A DNA stretch of 58,372 bases from an uncultured Eubacteriales bacterium (GCA_900314525.1 OMVN01000012.1:1-58372), one strand, 5' to 3'. Counted from the first letter of the stretch, positions 41,109 through 51,463 are shown. Notes: a model not told the origin generated them from the letters alone. Numbers and translations are program-made.

Positions 41109-41768
41109 ATGGGACAGAAAGTTAATCCTCATGGCTTAAGAGTCGGTGTTATCAAAGACTGGGACTCTAAATGGTATGCAGAGAAAGATTTTGCTGACAA
41201 CTTAGTTGAAGATAACAAGATCAGAACATACCTTAAAGATAAGTTATACAACTCAGGTGTTTCTAAGATTGAAATCGAAAGAGCATCAGATAGATTAAAA
41301 GTTATAGTTCATACAGCAAAACCTGGTATCGTTATCGGTAAAGGCGGAGCAGAAATCGAAAAACTTAAAGCTGAAGTTTCAAAATTAACAAATAAAAAAT
41401 TAATTATCGACATTAAAGAGGTTAAGAGACCAGACAGAGATGCACAGCTTGTTGCTGAGAACATTGCAAATCAGCTTGAAAACCGTGTATCTTTCAGAAG
41501 AGCTATGAAATCTACAATGTCAAGAGCTATGAAGACAGGCACAAAGGGTATCAAAACATCCGTTTCAGGACGTCTTGGTGGTGCTGATATGGCTCGTACA
41601 GAGTTCTATAGTGAAGGAACAATTCCTCTTCAGACATTACGTGCTGACATCGACTATGGATTTGCAGAAGCAGATACACAGTACGGAAAAGTTGGTGTAA
41701 AAGTTTGGATATACAAAGGTGAAGTTCTTCCAGTTAAAGAAGTTGTTAAGGAAGGGAGCGATAAATAA
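41109..41768 (+). CDS. rpsC: Ribosomal protein S3
   Basis: The 219-residue protein at the mRNA entry site has a KH domain ([17 protein letters not shown], about 73-89) and a C-terminal domain with [13 protein letters not shown]. The start codon follows AAAGGAGAT. The stop overlaps the rplP start by one base. Confidence 0.97.
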   Translation: MGQKVNPHGLRVGVIKDWDSKWYAEKDFADNLVEDNKIRTYLKDKLYNSGVSKIEIERASDRLKVIVHTAKPGIVIGKGGAEIEKLKAEVSKLTNKKLIIDIKEVKRPDRDAQLVAENIANQLENRVSFRRAMKSTMSRAMKTGTKGIKTSVSGRLGGADMARTEFYSEGTIPLQTLRADIDYGFAEADTQYGKVGVKVWIYKGEVLPVKEVVKEGSDK

Positions 41769-42205
41769 TGTTAATGCCAAAGAGAGTAAAGCGTCGTAAA
41801 CAGTTCCGTGGATCTATGAGAGGTAAAGCCCTTAGAGGTAATACAGTATCAAACGGTGAATTCGGACTTGTCGCTTTAGAACCAGCATGGATAAGATCAA
41901 ATCAGATTGAAGCTGCCCGTATTGCTATGACTCGTTATGTAAAACGTGGTGGTAAAGTTTGGATAAAGATATTCCCTGATAAACCAGTAACAGCAAAACC
42001 TGCAGAAACTCGTATGGGTTCTGGAAAAGGTTCATTAGAGTATTGGGTAGCAGTAGTTAAACCTGGACGTGTAATGTTTGAAATAGCTGGAGTACCAGAA
42101 GAAACAGCTAGAGAAGCTTTACGTCTTGCAATGCACAAATTACCAGTAAAATGCAAGATCGTTCAACGCGCAGATTTAGAAGGCGGTGATAACAGTGAAA
42201 ATTAA
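41768..42205 (+). CDS. rplP: Ribosomal protein L16
   Basis: The 145-residue protein near the A-site tRNA elbow starts [20 protein letters not shown], the usual form for this family, so the first of two close ATGs is used. [20 protein letters not shown] is conserved. The gene overlaps rpsC by one base and rpmC by 11 bases. Confidence 0.97.
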   Translation: MLMPKRVKRRKQFRGSMRGKALRGNTVSNGEFGLVALEPAWIRSNQIEAARIAMTRYVKRGGKVWIKIFPDKPVTAKPAETRMGSGKGSLEYWVAVVKPGRVMFEIAGVPEETAREALRLAMHKLPVKCKIVQRADLEGGDNSEN

Positions 42206-42395
42206 TAAATATGTAGAAGATTTAAAGACAAAATCAGCTGCAGAATTAAATGATGAATTAGTAGCTGCTAAAAAGGAACTTTTTAATTTAAGATTCCAGA
42301 ACGCAACAAACCAGTTAGAGAACACAAGCAGAATTAAAGAAGTTAGAAGAAATATTGCAAGAATTCAGACTGTAATAGCTACAAAAGCTAACTAA
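42195..42395 (+). CDS. rpmC: Ribosomal protein L29
   Basis: The 66-residue helical protein sits at the tunnel exit. The GTG at [10 protein letters not shown] was preferred over a GTG nine bases earlier because L29 proteins begin at this point and GGCGGTGAT is spaced well from it. [20 protein letters not shown] is the family block. It overlaps rplP. Confidence 0.93.
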   Translation: MKINKYVEDLKTKSAAELNDELVAAKKELFNLRFQNATNQLENTSRIKEVRRNIARIQTVIATKAN

Positions 42396-42437
42396 GTTGT
42401 GTTATTCATATTGATTCTATGAAAGGAGGAATTTGTT

Positions 42438-42698
42438 GTGGCAGAAGAAAGAAACTTGAGAAAGACAAGAGTTGGAAAAGTCGTAAGTGATAAAATGGAT
42501 AAAACAATCGTTGTCGCTGTAGAAGATCATGTAAAACATCCTTTATATAAGAAAATCGTTAAGAGAACTTACAAATTAAAGGCACATGACGAGAACAACG
42601 AATGTGGTATTGGAGATACAGTTAAAGTAATGGAAACAAGACCATTATCAAAGGATAAGAGATGGAGACTTGTTGAAATCATCGAGAAAGCAAGATAG
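42438..42698 (+). CDS. rpsQ: Ribosomal protein S17
   Basis: The 86-residue OB-fold protein binds the 16S 5' domain. The start [20 protein letters not shown] is typical. It uses a GTG start behind AAAGGAGGA. It precedes the spc section of the cluster (rplN onward) with an 17-bp gap and no promoter visible. Confidence 0.96.
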   Translation: MAEERNLRKTRVGKVVSDKMDKTIVVAVEDHVKHPLYKKIVKRTYKLKAHDENNECGIGDTVKVMETRPLSKDKRWRLVEIIEKAR

Positions 42699-42715
42699 TA
42701 GAAAGGAGTATTATT

Positions 42716-43084
42716 ATGATCCAACAGGAAAGTAGACTTAAAGTTGCTGACAATACAGGCGCTAAGGAATTACTTACTATCAGAGTAATGGGAGGTTCTA
42801 CTAGAAGATATGCTAACATCGGCGATGTTATTGTTGCTACTGTCAAAGATGCAACACCAGGCGGTGTTGTAAAAAAAGGTGATGTAGTAAAAGCTGTAGT
42901 AGTTCGTTCAGTAAAAGGCGCACGTCGTAAAGACGGATCTTATATAAAATTTGACGAGAATGCTGCTGTTATCATCAAGGATGATAAGACACCAAGAGGA
43001 ACACGTATATTTGGACCAGTTGCCAGAGAGTTAAGAGAAAAACAGTTTATGAAGATTGTTTCTTTGGCACCAGAAGTATTATAG
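42716..43084 (+). CDS. rplN: Ribosomal protein L14
   Basis: The 122-residue protein at the subunit interface starts [33 protein letters not shown] is conserved. GAAAGGAG precedes the ATG. It contributes to inter-subunit bridges and binds the silencing factor RsfS in other species. Confidence 0.97.
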   Translation: MIQQESRLKVADNTGAKELLTIRVMGGSTRRYANIGDVIVATVKDATPGGVVKKGDVVKAVVVRSVKGARRKDGSYIKFDENAAVIIKDDKTPRGTRIFGPVARELREKQFMKIVSLAPEVL

Positions 43085-43095
43085 GAGGTGTAGAA

Positions 43096-43407
43096 ATGGC
43101 AACATCAAAAATTAAAAAAGGCGATACTGTTAGAGTTATCGCTGGTAAAGACAAAGACAAAGAAGGAAAAGTTCTTTCAGTTGATGTTAAAAATGGAAAA
43201 GTAGTTGTTGAAGGAATCAACATGCTTACAAAACATACAAAACCAAGTGCTGCAAATCAGCAGGGCGGAATTGTAAACCAGGAAGGTGCTATTGACATTT
43301 CCAATGTAATGTATGTTGTTAACGGTAAAGTTACAAGAGTCGGATTTACAGAAAAAGATGGTAAAAAAGTTCGTGTAGCAAAAGCAACTAACGAAGTTAT
43401 AGATTAA
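43096..43407 (+). CDS. rplX: Ribosomal protein L24
   Basis: The 103-residue assembly-initiator protein has a KOW motif (IKKGDTVRVIAGKDKDKEGK) and the GGIVNQEGAIDISNVM block. It follows rplN by 11 bp with GGAGGTG at the preceding stop. Confidence 0.97.
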   Translation: MATSKIKKGDTVRVIAGKDKDKEGKVLSVDVKNGKVVVEGINMLTKHTKPSAANQQGGIVNQEGAIDISNVMYVVNGKVTRVGFTEKDGKKVRVAKATNEVID

Positions 43408-43429
43408 TTGGGAAAGGAGGTACTAGGAG

Positions 43430-43969
43430 TTGAGTAGACTTAAAGAGACATACAACAATGAAATTGTTGATGCAATGACAAAGAAATTCGGATATAAAAA
43501 TATCATGGAAGTACCTAAGCTTGATAAGGTTGTTATTAATATGGGTGTTGGCGAAGCAAAAGACAACGCTAAAATATTAGACTCAGCTGTTAAAGATCTT
43601 GAGACAATCGCAGGTCAGAAGGCAGTACTTACAAGAGCTAAGAATTCAGTAGCTAACTTCAAAATTAGAGAAGGTCAGGCTATAGGATGTAAAGTTACAT
43701 TAAGAGGCGAGAAGATGTATGAGTTTGTTGACCGTTTAATCAATCTTGCATTACCTCGTGTACGTGACTTTAGAGGAGTTAATCCTAACGCATTTGATGG
43801 CAGAGGTAATTATGCACTTGGTATCAAGGAACAGTTAATCTTCCCTGAAATCGAATATGATAAAGTTGATAAAGTCAGAGGTATGGATGTAATCTTCGTT
43901 ACAACAGCCAAGACAGATGAAGAAGCACGCGAATTATTGACATTATTTAATATGCCATTTCAAAAATAG
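43430..43969 (+). CDS. rplE: Ribosomal protein L5
   Basis: The 179-residue central protuberance protein contacts 5S rRNA and the P-site tRNA. Conserved blocks include [12 protein letters not shown] and [20 protein letters not shown]. Translation starts at a TTG behind AAAGGAGGT; no ATG fits. Confidence 0.95.
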   Translation: MSRLKETYNNEIVDAMTKKFGYKNIMEVPKLDKVVINMGVGEAKDNAKILDSAVKDLETIAGQKAVLTRAKNSVANFKIREGQAIGCKVTLRGEKMYEFVDRLINLALPRVRDFRGVNPNAFDGRGNYALGIKEQLIFPEIEYDKVDKVRGMDVIFVTTAKTDEEARELLTLFNMPFQK

Positions 43970-43984
43970 TTAGGAGGTAATCCC

Positions 43985-44170
43985 ATGGCTAAAACTGCTA
44001 TGAAAGTTAAACAACAGCGTAAAGCAAGATTCTCAACACAGGAATATTCACGTTGCAGAATTTGTGGACGTCCACATGCTTACTTAAGAAAATACGGAAT
44101 CTGCAGAATTTGCTTCCGTGAGTTAGCATACAAAGGACAGATACCTGGTGTTAAGAAATCAAGCTGGTAG
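43985..44170 (+). CDS. rpsZ: Ribosomal protein S14, zinc-binding type Z
   Basis: The short, 61-residue zinc form of S14 has two CxxC pairs (CRICGRPH and CRICFREL). This C+ form is typical of Firmicutes. It follows rplE by 15 bp with TAGGAGGT. A zinc-independent copy, if present, is elsewhere. Confidence 0.97.
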   Translation: MAKTAMKVKQQRKARFSTQEYSRCRICGRPHAYLRKYGICRICFRELAYKGQIPGVKKSSW

Positions 44171-44197
44171 GATATATTGGAAAGGAGGCAATTTTAA

Positions 44198-44599
44198 ATG
44201 ACAACAAATGATCCAATCGCAGATATGCTTACAAGAATCCGTAATGCAAATACTGCTAAACATGATACAGTTGACGTACCATCATCAAAAATGAAATTAG
44301 CTATCGCTGATATTCTTTTAAATGAAGGTTATATCAAAAAGTATGAAGTTGTAGAAGATGGAAAATTTAATACAATTCGTATTTCATTAAAATACGGTGC
44401 AGATAAAAATGAAAAAATCATATCAGGACTTAAGAGAATCTCTAAACCTGGACTTCGTGTATACGCAGGTAAAGAGGAACTCCCTAGAGTACTTGGTGGT
44501 TTAGGAATCGCTATTATTTCAACAAATAATGGTGTTATAACAGATAAACAGGCTAGAAAACTCGGCGTAGGTGGAGAAGTTTTAGCATTTGTATGGTAA
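44198..44599 (+). CDS. rpsH: Ribosomal protein S8
   Basis: The 133-residue 16S-binding protein has the start [15 protein letters not shown] and the C-terminal GISTNN-like [18 protein letters not shown] block. In E. coli it is the repressor of the spc operon; control here is not known. AAAGGAGGC precedes the ATG. Confidence 0.97.
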   Translation: MTTNDPIADMLTRIRNANTAKHDTVDVPSSKMKLAIADILLNEGYIKKYEVVEDGKFNTIRISLKYGADKNEKIISGLKRISKPGLRVYAGKEELPRVLGGLGIAIISTNNGVITDKQARKLGVGGEVLAFVW

Positions 44600-44637
44600 T
44601 AAATAAAATAAAATACTCAATATAGGAGGTAGACGGC

Positions 44638-45177
44638 ATGTCACGTATAGGAAGAATGCCTATCGCAATTCCAGCAGGTGTTACTGTAGAATTAGCAGAA
44701 AATAATAAAGTGACTGTAAAGGGTCCTAAGGGTGAACTCTCAAGAGTACTCCCAGCAGAGATGGAAATCAAAGTTGAAGGTGAAGAAGTAGTAGTTTCAA
44801 GACCTAATGACTTAAAGAAAATGAAATCTCTCCATGGTCTTACAAGAACACTTATTGCTAACATGGTAAAAGGTGTTACAGACGGATATGAGAAAGTTCT
44901 TGAAATCAACGGTGTTGGTTACAGAGCTCAGAAGAAAGGTACTACATTAGTACTTTCACTTGGATATTCTCATCCAGTAGAGATGGAAGATCCAGAAGGA
45001 TTAACAACAGAAGTTAAAGAAAATACAATTACTGTAAAAGGTATTGATAAAGAAAAAGTTGGCCAGTTCGCTGCTGAAATCAGAGCTAAGAGAAGTCCTG
45101 AACCTTATAAAGGAAAAGGTATTAAGTATGCTGATGAAGTTATCAGACGTAAAGTTGGTAAGACTGGTAAGAAATAA
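44638..45177 (+). CDS. rplF: Ribosomal protein L6
   Basis: The 179-residue protein has two related domains near the GTPase centre. [15 protein letters not shown] starts it; [10 protein letters not shown] and [19 protein letters not shown] are conserved. AGGAGGT precedes the ATG. Confidence 0.97.
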   Translation: MSRIGRMPIAIPAGVTVELAENNKVTVKGPKGELSRVLPAEMEIKVEGEEVVVSRPNDLKKMKSLHGLTRTLIANMVKGVTDGYEKVLEINGVGYRAQKKGTTLVLSLGYSHPVEMEDPEGLTTEVKENTITVKGIDKEKVGQFAAEIRAKRSPEPYKGKGIKYADEVIRRKVGKTGKK

Positions 45178-45195
45178 TTAAAGGAGTGAATAACA

Positions 45196-45564
45196 ATGAT
45201 TAGTAAAAAATCAAGAACAGAAGTTCGCGTTAAAAAACATAGAAGATTACGTAATCACTTGGCTGGAACTGCCGAGACACCACGTTTAGCTGTGTTTAGA
45301 AGTAATAATCATATGTATGCTCAAATTATTGACGATACAGTTGGAAACACTTTAGTTTCAGCTTCAACACTTGAAAAGAGTGTTAAATCTGAACTTGAGA
45401 AGACTAATAACGTTGATGCTGCAGCATACTTAGGAACAGTAATCGCTAAAAAGGCATTAGAAAAAGGTATTAAAAACGTCGTATTTGATAGAGGCGGATT
45501 TATATATCAGGGTAAAGTTGCCGCTTTAGCAGATGCAGCTAGAGAAGCAGGATTAGAATTCTAG
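45196..45564 (+). CDS. rplR: Ribosomal protein L18
   Basis: The 122-residue 5S rRNA-binding protein has a basic N-terminus ([20 protein letters not shown]) and [13 protein letters not shown] as hallmark. AAAGGAGTG precedes the ATG. Confidence 0.96.
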   Translation: MISKKSRTEVRVKKHRRLRNHLAGTAETPRLAVFRSNNHMYAQIIDDTVGNTLVSASTLEKSVKSELEKTNNVDAAAYLGTVIAKKALEKGIKNVVFDRGGFIYQGKVAALADAAREAGLEF

Positions 45565-45603
45565 TTTAAATCATATATCGATTCCAAATAAGGAGGAAAA
45601 CAC

Positions 45604-46113
45604 ATGAAACGTACAATCGTTGATGCTAGTCAGTTAGAATTGGAAGAAAAAGTAGTATCAATCAAACGTGTTACAAAGGTTGTAAAAGGTGGACGTAACA
45701 TGAGATTTGCAGCACTCGTTGTTGTCGGTGATGGTCATGGACATGTAGGTGCTGGTATCGGAAAAGCAACAGAAATTCCTGAAGCAATCCGTAAAGGTAA
45801 AGAAGCTGCCACAAAGAGTCTTGTAACAGTAGCAATTGATGAGAACTTAAGTATTCCTCATGATACAATCGGAAAGTTCGGCAGTGCTTCAGTATTACTT
45901 AAGAAAGCTCCAGAAGGTACTGGTGTTATCGCTGGAGGTCCAGCACGTATAGTACTCGAACTCGCAGGTATTGATAACATTCGTACAAAGTCATTAGGTT
46001 CAAATAACAAGCAGAACGTTGTTCTTGCAACAATCGCTGGTTTATCTGAAATAAAGACTCCAGAAGAAGTAGCCAGACTTCGTGGTAAATCTGTTGAAGA
46101 AATCTTAGGCTAA
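45604..46113 (+). CDS. rpsE: Ribosomal protein S5
   Basis: The 169-residue decoding-site protein has a double-stranded RNA-binding-like N-terminal domain with [20 protein letters not shown] and a C-terminal GSNNKQNVV segment. It affects translational accuracy. Spectinomycin-contact residues lie in the [14 protein letters not shown] loop, which looks normal. GGAGGAA precedes the ATG. Confidence 0.97.
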   Translation: MKRTIVDASQLELEEKVVSIKRVTKVVKGGRNMRFAALVVVGDGHGHVGAGIGKATEIPEAIRKGKEAATKSLVTVAIDENLSIPHDTIGKFGSASVLLKKAPEGTGVIAGGPARIVLELAGIDNIRTKSLGSNNKQNVVLATIAGLSEIKTPEEVARLRGKSVEEILG

Positions 46114-46128
46114 TAGGAGGATAGAAAA

Positions 46129-46311
46129 ATGGCAGATAAGTTAAAAATTACACTTGTAAAATCTACAATTGGTGCTATTCCAAAGCATAAGAAAACAGTA
46201 GCTGCATTAGGCTTAAAGAAAGTCAACAAAACTGTTGAAATGCCTGATAATGCTGCAGTTAGAGGTATGGTAGATCAAGTTAAACATTTAGTTAAAGTTG
46301 AAGAAATATAA
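46129..46311 (+). CDS. rpmD: Ribosomal protein L30
   Basis: The 60-residue protein has [20 protein letters not shown] and [15 protein letters not shown], the full family length. It sits 15 bp after rpsE behind AGGAGGA. Confidence 0.96.
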   Translation: MADKLKITLVKSTIGAIPKHKKTVAALGLKKVNKTVEMPDNAAVRGMVDQVKHLVKVEEI

Positions 46312-46332
46312 TCAGAGTAAGGAGGTGCAATA

Positions 46333-46773
46333 ATGGAATTATCTAATTTAAGACCTGCAGAAGGTTCAAAACATAGTGATAATTTTAGAAGAGGTCGTGG
46401 CCACGGATCAGGAAACGGAAAGACAGCTGGTAAGGGACACAAAGGACAGAAAGCTCGTTCAGGAGCTCCAAGACCTGGCTTCGAAGGTGGTCAGATGCCT
46501 TTATACAGAAGACTTCCTAAGAGAGGTTTCACAAATAGAAATACTAAAGAAATCGTTGGAATTAATGTAAGTGCTCTTGAAAGATTTGATAATGGAGCTG
46601 AAGTTAGTGTAGAAACATTAATCGAGAGTGGAATAATTAAGAATCCAAGAGATGGAGTTAAAATTCTTGGAAATGGAGAAATTACTAAGAAACTCAATGT
46701 AAAAGCTAATGCATTCTCAGAAGGTGCTAAGCAGAAGATTGAAGCTCTTGGTGGAACCTGTGAGGTGGTTTAA
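46333..46773 (+). CDS. rplO: Ribosomal protein L15
   Basis: The 146-residue late-assembly protein has a glycine-rich, basic N-terminal region ([20 protein letters not shown]) followed by a globular domain with [17 protein letters not shown]. Its stop overlaps the secY start by one base, coupling translation. Confidence 0.97.
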   Translation: MELSNLRPAEGSKHSDNFRRGRGHGSGNGKTAGKGHKGQKARSGAPRPGFEGGQMPLYRRLPKRGFTNRNTKEIVGINVSALERFDNGAEVSVETLIESGIIKNPRDGVKILGNGEITKKLNVKANAFSEGAKQKIEALGGTCEVV

Positions 46774-48113
46774 TGTTTAAGACAGTTAGAGACGCATTTA
46801 AAGTCAAAGAAATTAGAAAAAGACTTTGGTATACGTTTTTAATGCTTATAATAGTCAGGATAGGCTGTCAGTTGCCTATGCCTGGCACTACAAATGAAAC
46901 AATAAAGAACATGACTGGTGACTTAAGCATTTTAAAGAATCTGGGATTCTTTAATGCTTTAACTGGTGGTTCATTTGAATCATTCTCAATCTTTGCACTT
47001 AATATTACACCTTATATCACATCTTCTATTATTATTCAGCTTTTAACTATTGCTATTCCTTCATTAGAAGAAATGCAGAAAGATGGAGAAGAAGGACGTA
47101 AGAAGATTCAGTCTATTACAAGATATGTGACAGTAATATTAGCATTGATTCAGTCGGTTGCTACAGTTATCAGTTTTGGTAACAGAGGCTTATTTGGAGA
47201 CATTAATACTTTCTCTAAGGGACAGTATGCGTTTAAGGTAGTTATTGCAGTAGCAGCTCTTACAGCAGGTTCAGCTTATCTTATGTGGATGGGTGAGAAC
47301 ATTACTGAAAAGGGAGTTGGTAACGGTATATCAATTATCCTTCTAATTAACATTGTTTCCAGAATGCCAAGTGATTTCACAACATTATTTAACCAGTTCG
47401 TTAAGAACAGAAGCTCAATTGGTGGAAAATTACTTGCTGTATTCGTAATTATAGCAATTGTTGTTGTTATAGTTGCATTCGTAGTAATTTTACAGGATGC
47501 TGAGAGAAGAATTCCTGTTCAGTATTCAAAGAAAGTTCAGGGAAGGAAATTAGTTGGGGGACAGTCATCACATATTCCTTTAAAGGTTAATACTGCTGGT
47601 GTTATCCCAATTATCTTTGCTCAGTCATTACTTATGTTCCCAGTTGTAATTTGTCAGTTTATTTACAGCAATTCTAAAATGCCTGGATGGACAAAGTACT
47701 TACAGCAGGGTAACTGGTTAAAATTTTCATCTAGCAATATCAAGTATTCATTAGGTTTTATAGTATATGTTGTTTTAGTAGTAGCATTTGCTTACTTCTA
47801 TACATCAATAACATTTAATCCTATTGAAGTTGCAGATAATATGAAGAAATCCGGTGGATTTATACCAGGTATCAGACCAGGAAAACCTACACAGGAATAT
47901 TTGAATGGTCTTCTTAATTACATCGTATTAATCGGTGCAATAGGCTTACTTATTGTGGCAGTCATTCCAATCGCTGCAGAAGGTATCTCAGGAGCTCAGC
48001 TTTCAACAGGTGGTACATCACTGATCATCGTTGTAGGTGTTGTACTTGAGACTATCAAGAATGTAGAATCAAAGATGGTTGTCAGAAGCTATAAAGGATT
48101 TCTTATAGATTAA
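46773..48113 (+). CDS. secY: Preprotein translocase channel subunit SecY
   Basis: The 446-residue protein has ten membrane segments and forms the SecYEG channel. The plug and cytoplasmic loops show FGNRGLFGD, RRIPVQYSKKVQGRK and the C-terminal SYKGFLID end. It lies between rplO and adk, the usual order. A hairpin and a possible promoter follow before adk. Confidence 0.97.
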   Translation: MFKTVRDAFKVKEIRKRLWYTFLMLIIVRIGCQLPMPGTTNETIKNMTGDLSILKNLGFFNALTGGSFESFSIFALNITPYITSSIIIQLLTIAIPSLEEMQKDGEEGRKKIQSITRYVTVILALIQSVATVISFGNRGLFGDINTFSKGQYAFKVVIAVAALTAGSAYLMWMGENITEKGVGNGISIILLINIVSRMPSDFTTLFNQFVKNRSSIGGKLLAVFVIIAIVVVIVAFVVILQDAERRIPVQYSKKVQGRKLVGGQSSHIPLKVNTAGVIPIIFAQSLLMFPVVICQFIYSNSKMPGWTKYLQQGNWLKFSSSNIKYSLGFIVYVVLVVAFAYFYTSITFNPIEVADNMKKSGGFIPGIRPGKPTQEYLNGLLNYIVLIGAIGLLIVAVIPIAAEGISGAQLSTGGTSLIIVVGVVLETIKNVESKMVVRSYKGFLID

Positions 48114-48126
48114 TAAAACTAATTTA

Positions 48127-48153
48127 ATGGGACGCTGCATTGTAGCGTTCCAT
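48127..48153 (+). other. 10-bp hairpin in the secY-adk gap
   Basis: ATGGGACGCT pairs with AGCGTTCCAT (one G-U pair) around a seven-base loop. No U-tract follows, so it may attenuate or protect rather than terminate. Confidence 0.5.
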
Positions 48154-48155
48154 TG

Positions 48156-48183
48156 TTGAACTAATAAAAGATAATATTATAAG
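48156..48183 (+). promoter_or_regulatory. Candidate internal promoter before adk
   Basis: TTGAAC and TATAAG are 16 bp apart, 29 bp before the start codon of adk. Confidence 0.35.
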
Positions 48184-48212
48184 CATTTTTATTTTTAGAG
48201 AGGTAAAAATAT

Positions 48213-48857
48213 ATGAAGATTATTATGTTAGGCGCACCTGGAGCAGGAAAAGGAACTCAGGCAAAAAGAATTGCTGACAAATATGAAATCCCTCACATCT
48301 CAACAGGTGATATTTTCAGAGCAAATATCAAAAACGGAACTGAATTAGGAAAGAAAGCTAAAGAGTATATGGATCAGGGACTTTTAGTTCCAGATGAATT
48401 AACAGTAAATCTTGTTATTGACAGAGTATCAAACGATGACTGCAAGAACGGATATGTACTTGATGGCTTCCCAAGAACAATTCCTCAGGCAGAAGCACTT
48501 GATAATGCTTTAACTGCTCGTGGAGAAAAGATTGACTTCGCAGTTAATGTAGAAGTTCCAGATGAAAACATCATAAACAGAATGTCAGGAAGAAGAGCAT
48601 GTCTTACATGTGGAGCAACATATCATACAGAATTTATCAAACCTAGGGTTGAAGGAATTTGTGATAATTGTGGTTCAACACTTGTACTTAGAGATGATGA
48701 TAAACCAGAGACAGTAAAGAAACGTTTAGATGTATATCATGATCAGACACAGCCACTTATCGACTACTATTCAGGAAAGAATGTTTTAGCTGAAGTAGAT
48801 GGTACAAAGATTATGGATGATGTATTTGCAGACATAGTTAAGGTGTTAGGAGCCTAA
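48213..48857 (+). CDS. adk: Adenylate kinase, zinc-type lid
   Basis: The 214-residue enzyme converts AMP and ATP to two ADP. The P-loop is GAPGAGKGTQ, GFPRTIPQAE is the AMP site, and the lid holds a four-Cys zinc site (CLTCG and CDNCG), common in Firmicutes. GAGAGGT precedes the ATG. Its position after secY is standard. Confidence 0.97.
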   Translation: MKIIMLGAPGAGKGTQAKRIADKYEIPHISTGDIFRANIKNGTELGKKAKEYMDQGLLVPDELTVNLVIDRVSNDDCKNGYVLDGFPRTIPQAEALDNALTARGEKIDFAVNVEVPDENIINRMSGRRACLTCGATYHTEFIKPRVEGICDNCGSTLVLRDDDKPETVKKRLDVYHDQTQPLIDYYSGKNVLAEVDGTKIMDDVFADIVKVLGA

Positions 48858-48861
48858 TTAA

Positions 48862-49617
48862 ATGGCAGTAACTATTAAATCACATAGTGAAATTGAATTA
48901 ATGCGTAAATCATGTAAATTACTTGCAATAGTACATGAAGAAATGAAAAATGCATTAAGACCGGGAATGACAACATATGATATAAATATGGTTGGTGAAG
49001 AAACAATCAAGAAGTTAGGATGTAAGCCAAACTTCAAAAATTATAATGGATTTCCCTCAGCAGTATGTGTATCAGTAAATGATGAAGTGGTTCATGGAAT
49101 TCCAAGTAAAAAACATATAATTAATGATGGTGATATTGTTAGTCTGGATGCGGGACTTATCTATAAAGGATATCATTCAGATGCTGCAAGAACATATGCA
49201 GTAGGAAACGCTAGCGATGAAGCAAAGAAGTTGATTGAAATAACAAGACAATGTTTTTTTGAAGGAATTAAATATGCAAAAGCAGGATGCCATTTAAATG
49301 ATATTTCAACTGCAATAGGCGAATATGCAAACAGTTTTTCATATGGAGTAGTTGAGGAGTTATGTGGACATGGAATTGGAACTAGTCTGCATGAAGATCC
49401 GGAAATTCCAAACTTTGCACAAAAAAAGAAAGGTATCAGGTTAGAACCTGGTATGACACTTGCAATTGAACCTATGATAAATGCAGGATCAAAGGAAATA
49501 ATCTGGTCAGATGATGGCTGGACGGTTACTACAAAGGATGGGTCGTTATCTGCACATTATGAGAACACAGTTCTTATTACAGATGGAGAACCAGAAATAT
49601 TAACAATTGATAACTAG
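48862..49617 (+). CDS. map: Methionine aminopeptidase, type I
   Basis: The 251-residue metalloprotease removes the initiator Met. Metal ligands are in SLDAGLIYKGYHSDAAR, the GHGIG His, and IEPMINAG with the later Glu near ENTVLITD. It starts four bases after adk with AGGAG inside the adk end. No N-terminal SecA-like zinc motif is present, unlike the longer forms in some Clostridia. Confidence 0.96.
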   Translation: MAVTIKSHSEIELMRKSCKLLAIVHEEMKNALRPGMTTYDINMVGEETIKKLGCKPNFKNYNGFPSAVCVSVNDEVVHGIPSKKHIINDGDIVSLDAGLIYKGYHSDAARTYAVGNASDEAKKLIEITRQCFFEGIKYAKAGCHLNDISTAIGEYANSFSYGVVEELCGHGIGTSLHEDPEIPNFAQKKKGIRLEPGMTLAIEPMINAGSKEIIWSDDGWTVTTKDGSLSAHYENTVLITDGEPEILTIDN

Positions 49618-49646
49618 AGCATATAGTAATTGGAGGCAGGTTTTAT

Positions 49647-49919
49647 ATGGCAGCATGTAGAATTGGAGAATTTGCTAAATCAAAAGCAGGACATGATAAA
49701 GAACAGGTTTTTGTAATAATTAATATAGAAAATGAATATGTATATTTAGTCGATGGTAAGTCGAGAAAACTTGAATCACCAAAAAAGAAAAAATTAAAAC
49801 ATATTCAGGTTATTAATAAAATTGATGATAATCTGCTTAATAAAATTCAGTCTGGCAATAATATAACAAACGAGGAAGTAAAAAGAGCCATAAAGCTATA
49901 TGTTAAAAATGGTATTTAA
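49647..49919 (+). CDS. KOW-domain RNA-binding protein (L14e-like)
   Basis: The 90-residue basic protein has a KOW-like N-terminus (GEFAKSKAGHDKEQVFVIIN) and a Lys-rich LESPKKKKLKHIQVINK segment. In Clostridia such a gene sits regularly between map and infA, as here. It is thought to bind RNA, perhaps at the ribosome; no experimental role is known to me. GGAGGCAGG precedes the ATG. Confidence 0.8.
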   Translation: MAACRIGEFAKSKAGHDKEQVFVIINIENEYVYLVDGKSRKLESPKKKKLKHIQVINKIDDNLLNKIQSGNNITNEEVKRAIKLYVKNGI

Positions 49920-49949
49920 ATTTGAATCATTGAATCAGGAGGATTAGAA

Positions 49950-50168
49950 ATGTCAAAATCTGATGTTATTGAAATAGAAGGAACAGTGCTTGAAAAATTA
50001 CCAAATGCAATGTTTCAGGTAGAACTTGAAAATGGACATAAGGTATTAGCACATATAAGCGGAAAATTAAGAATGAATTTCATTCGTATTCTTCCAGGAG
50101 ATAAAGTAACAATAGAATTATCACCATATGATCTTTCAAAAGGAAGAATAGTATGGAGAGATAAATAA
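49950..50168 (+). CDS. infA: Translation initiation factor IF-1
   Basis: The 72-residue OB-fold factor binds the A site during initiation. [20 protein letters not shown] and [13 protein letters not shown] are the family start and end. AGGAGGA precedes the ATG. Normal length and place. Confidence 0.97.
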   Translation: MSKSDVIEIEGTVLEKLPNAMFQVELENGHKVLAHISGKLRMNFIRILPGDKVTIELSPYDLSKGRIVWRDK

Positions 50169-50249
50169 GTAAATAGAAAAATTTACTTGATAAATAAAAA
50201 AAGTTATGATATAGTAATAGTCGGACTTTTTTTGAAAGGAGGATTTACT

Positions 50250-50363
50250 GTGAAGGTAAGATCATCAGTTAAGCCAATTTGCGAAAAATGCAAAGTAATT
50301 AAAAGAAAAGGAAGCATCAGAGTAATCTGTGAGAATCCAAAACACAAACAGAGACAGGGCTAA
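50250..50363 (+). CDS. rpmJ: Ribosomal protein L36, zinc-binding
   Basis: The 37-residue protein uses a GTG start behind AAAGGAGGA. It reads [20 protein letters not shown] and ends HKQRQG. The CxxC pair, a later Cys and a His make the zinc site of the C+ form. It lies between infA and rpsM as usual, followed by a long structured spacer. Confidence 0.96.
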   Translation: MKVRSSVKPICEKCKVIKRKGSIRVICENPKHKQRQG

Positions 50364-50564
50364 TTTTGTCTGGTTTGTAAAAAAAGCTAGTTATGCGGCT
50401 GCAGTAATGAAACACTAGGATTAGTTGTTCGTTACTTAATAATAAAACATAATAACAAAATCTGAGAGGGACAACTGTGTACACATTTCAGACGTTATAC
50501 ATAACGGGCTACGCAGGAGTTTTAATATCAGAAAAAAATTAATTGATGGAGGTGTAATACACAC
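50364..50564 (+). promoter_or_regulatory. Structured rpmJ-rpsM spacer
   Basis: A 14-bp stem with two mismatches and a GGAT loop spans 50404-50435. CGTTA/TAACG pairing occurs at 50493-50506, and the palindrome TGTGTACACA lies at 50476-50485. There is no open frame and no terminator U-tract. Candidate control element for the alpha section (S13, S11, S4, RpoA, L17). Confidence 0.5.
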
Positions 50565-50933
50565 ATGGCTCGTATTTCAGGTGTTGATTTACCAAGAGAA
50601 AAACGTGTTGAGATAGGTTTAACTTATATCTATGGAATAGGTAGAGTTAGCGCTACTCGTATACTTGCAGAAGCTAATGTTAACCCAGATACTCGTGTTA
50701 GAGATTTAACAGATGATGAGGTTAAGAGAATTAGTGAAGTTATCGATAACAGTCAGGTAGTTGAAGGTGATTTAAGAAGAGAAATCGCAATGAACATCAA
50801 GAGATTACAGGAAATTGGCTGCTACAGAGGAAAACGTCATAGACAGGGACTTCCAGTTCGTGGTCAGAAGACAAAGACAAATGCAAGAACACGTAAGGGT
50901 CCAAAGCGTACAGTAGCTAATAAGAAGAAATAA
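50565..50933 (+). CDS. rpsM: Ribosomal protein S13
   Basis: The 122-residue 30S head protein contacts the P-site t[23 protein letters not shown] starts it and [19 protein letters not shown] forms the basic tail. GGAGGTG precedes the ATG. It opens the alpha section. Confidence 0.97.
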   Translation: MARISGVDLPREKRVEIGLTYIYGIGRVSATRILAEANVNPDTRVRDLTDDEVKRISEVIDNSQVVEGDLRREIAMNIKRLQEIGCYRGKRHRQGLPVRGQKTKTNARTRKGPKRTVANKKK

Positions 50934-51054
50934 TTATTAGAGTATGTTAAGGAATATACTGTTCTTAAATAACAGTGACATAATTTAGGATTGGGAATTA
51001 GATTATAATCCGAAAAATATTATAGAAAGAACCCATAAGGGAGGTTAGTTTAAA
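50934..51054 (+). promoter_or_regulatory. rpsM-rpsK spacer with hairpin
   Basis: ACTGTT/AACAGT pairs around a seven-base loop at 50958-50976. The remaining sequence is AT-rich with no recognisable promoter. Spacers of this size are unusual here, as S13 and S11 genes usually lie closely together. Confidence 0.4.
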
Positions 51055-51447
51055 ATGGCTAAAGTTACAAAAAAAGTGACAAAAAAGCGTGTAAAGAAAA
51101 ACGTTGAACGCGGACAAGCACATATTCAGTCTTCTTTTAATAATACAATCGTAACATTAACAGATAACGAAGGAAATGCTCTTTCTTGGGCAAGTGCAGG
51201 TGGTCTGGGATTTAAAGGTTCAAGGAAATCTACTCCTTATGCAGCTCAGATGGCAGCGGAAACTGCTACTAAGGCAGCTCTTATACACGGCTTGAAATCA
51301 GTAGATGTTATGGTAAAAGGTCCAGGTTCAGGACGTGAAGCAGCAATCCGTGCTCTTCAGGCATGTGGACTTGAAGTTACAAGTATTAAGGACGTTACAC
51401 CAGTTCCACATAATGGATGTCGTCCACCAAAACGTAGAAGAGTCTAG
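51055..51447 (+). CDS. rpsK: Ribosomal protein S11
   Basis: The 130-residue platform protein has [35 protein letters not shown] and the basic end [20 protein letters not shown] precedes the ATG. Confidence 0.97.
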   Translation: MAKVTKKVTKKRVKKNVERGQAHIQSSFNNTIVTLTDNEGNALSWASAGGLGFKGSRKSTPYAAQMAAETATKAALIHGLKSVDVMVKGPGSGREAAIRALQACGLEVTSIKDVTPVPHNGCRPPKRRRV

Positions 51448-51463
51448 TAGGAGGTGCAAATAG

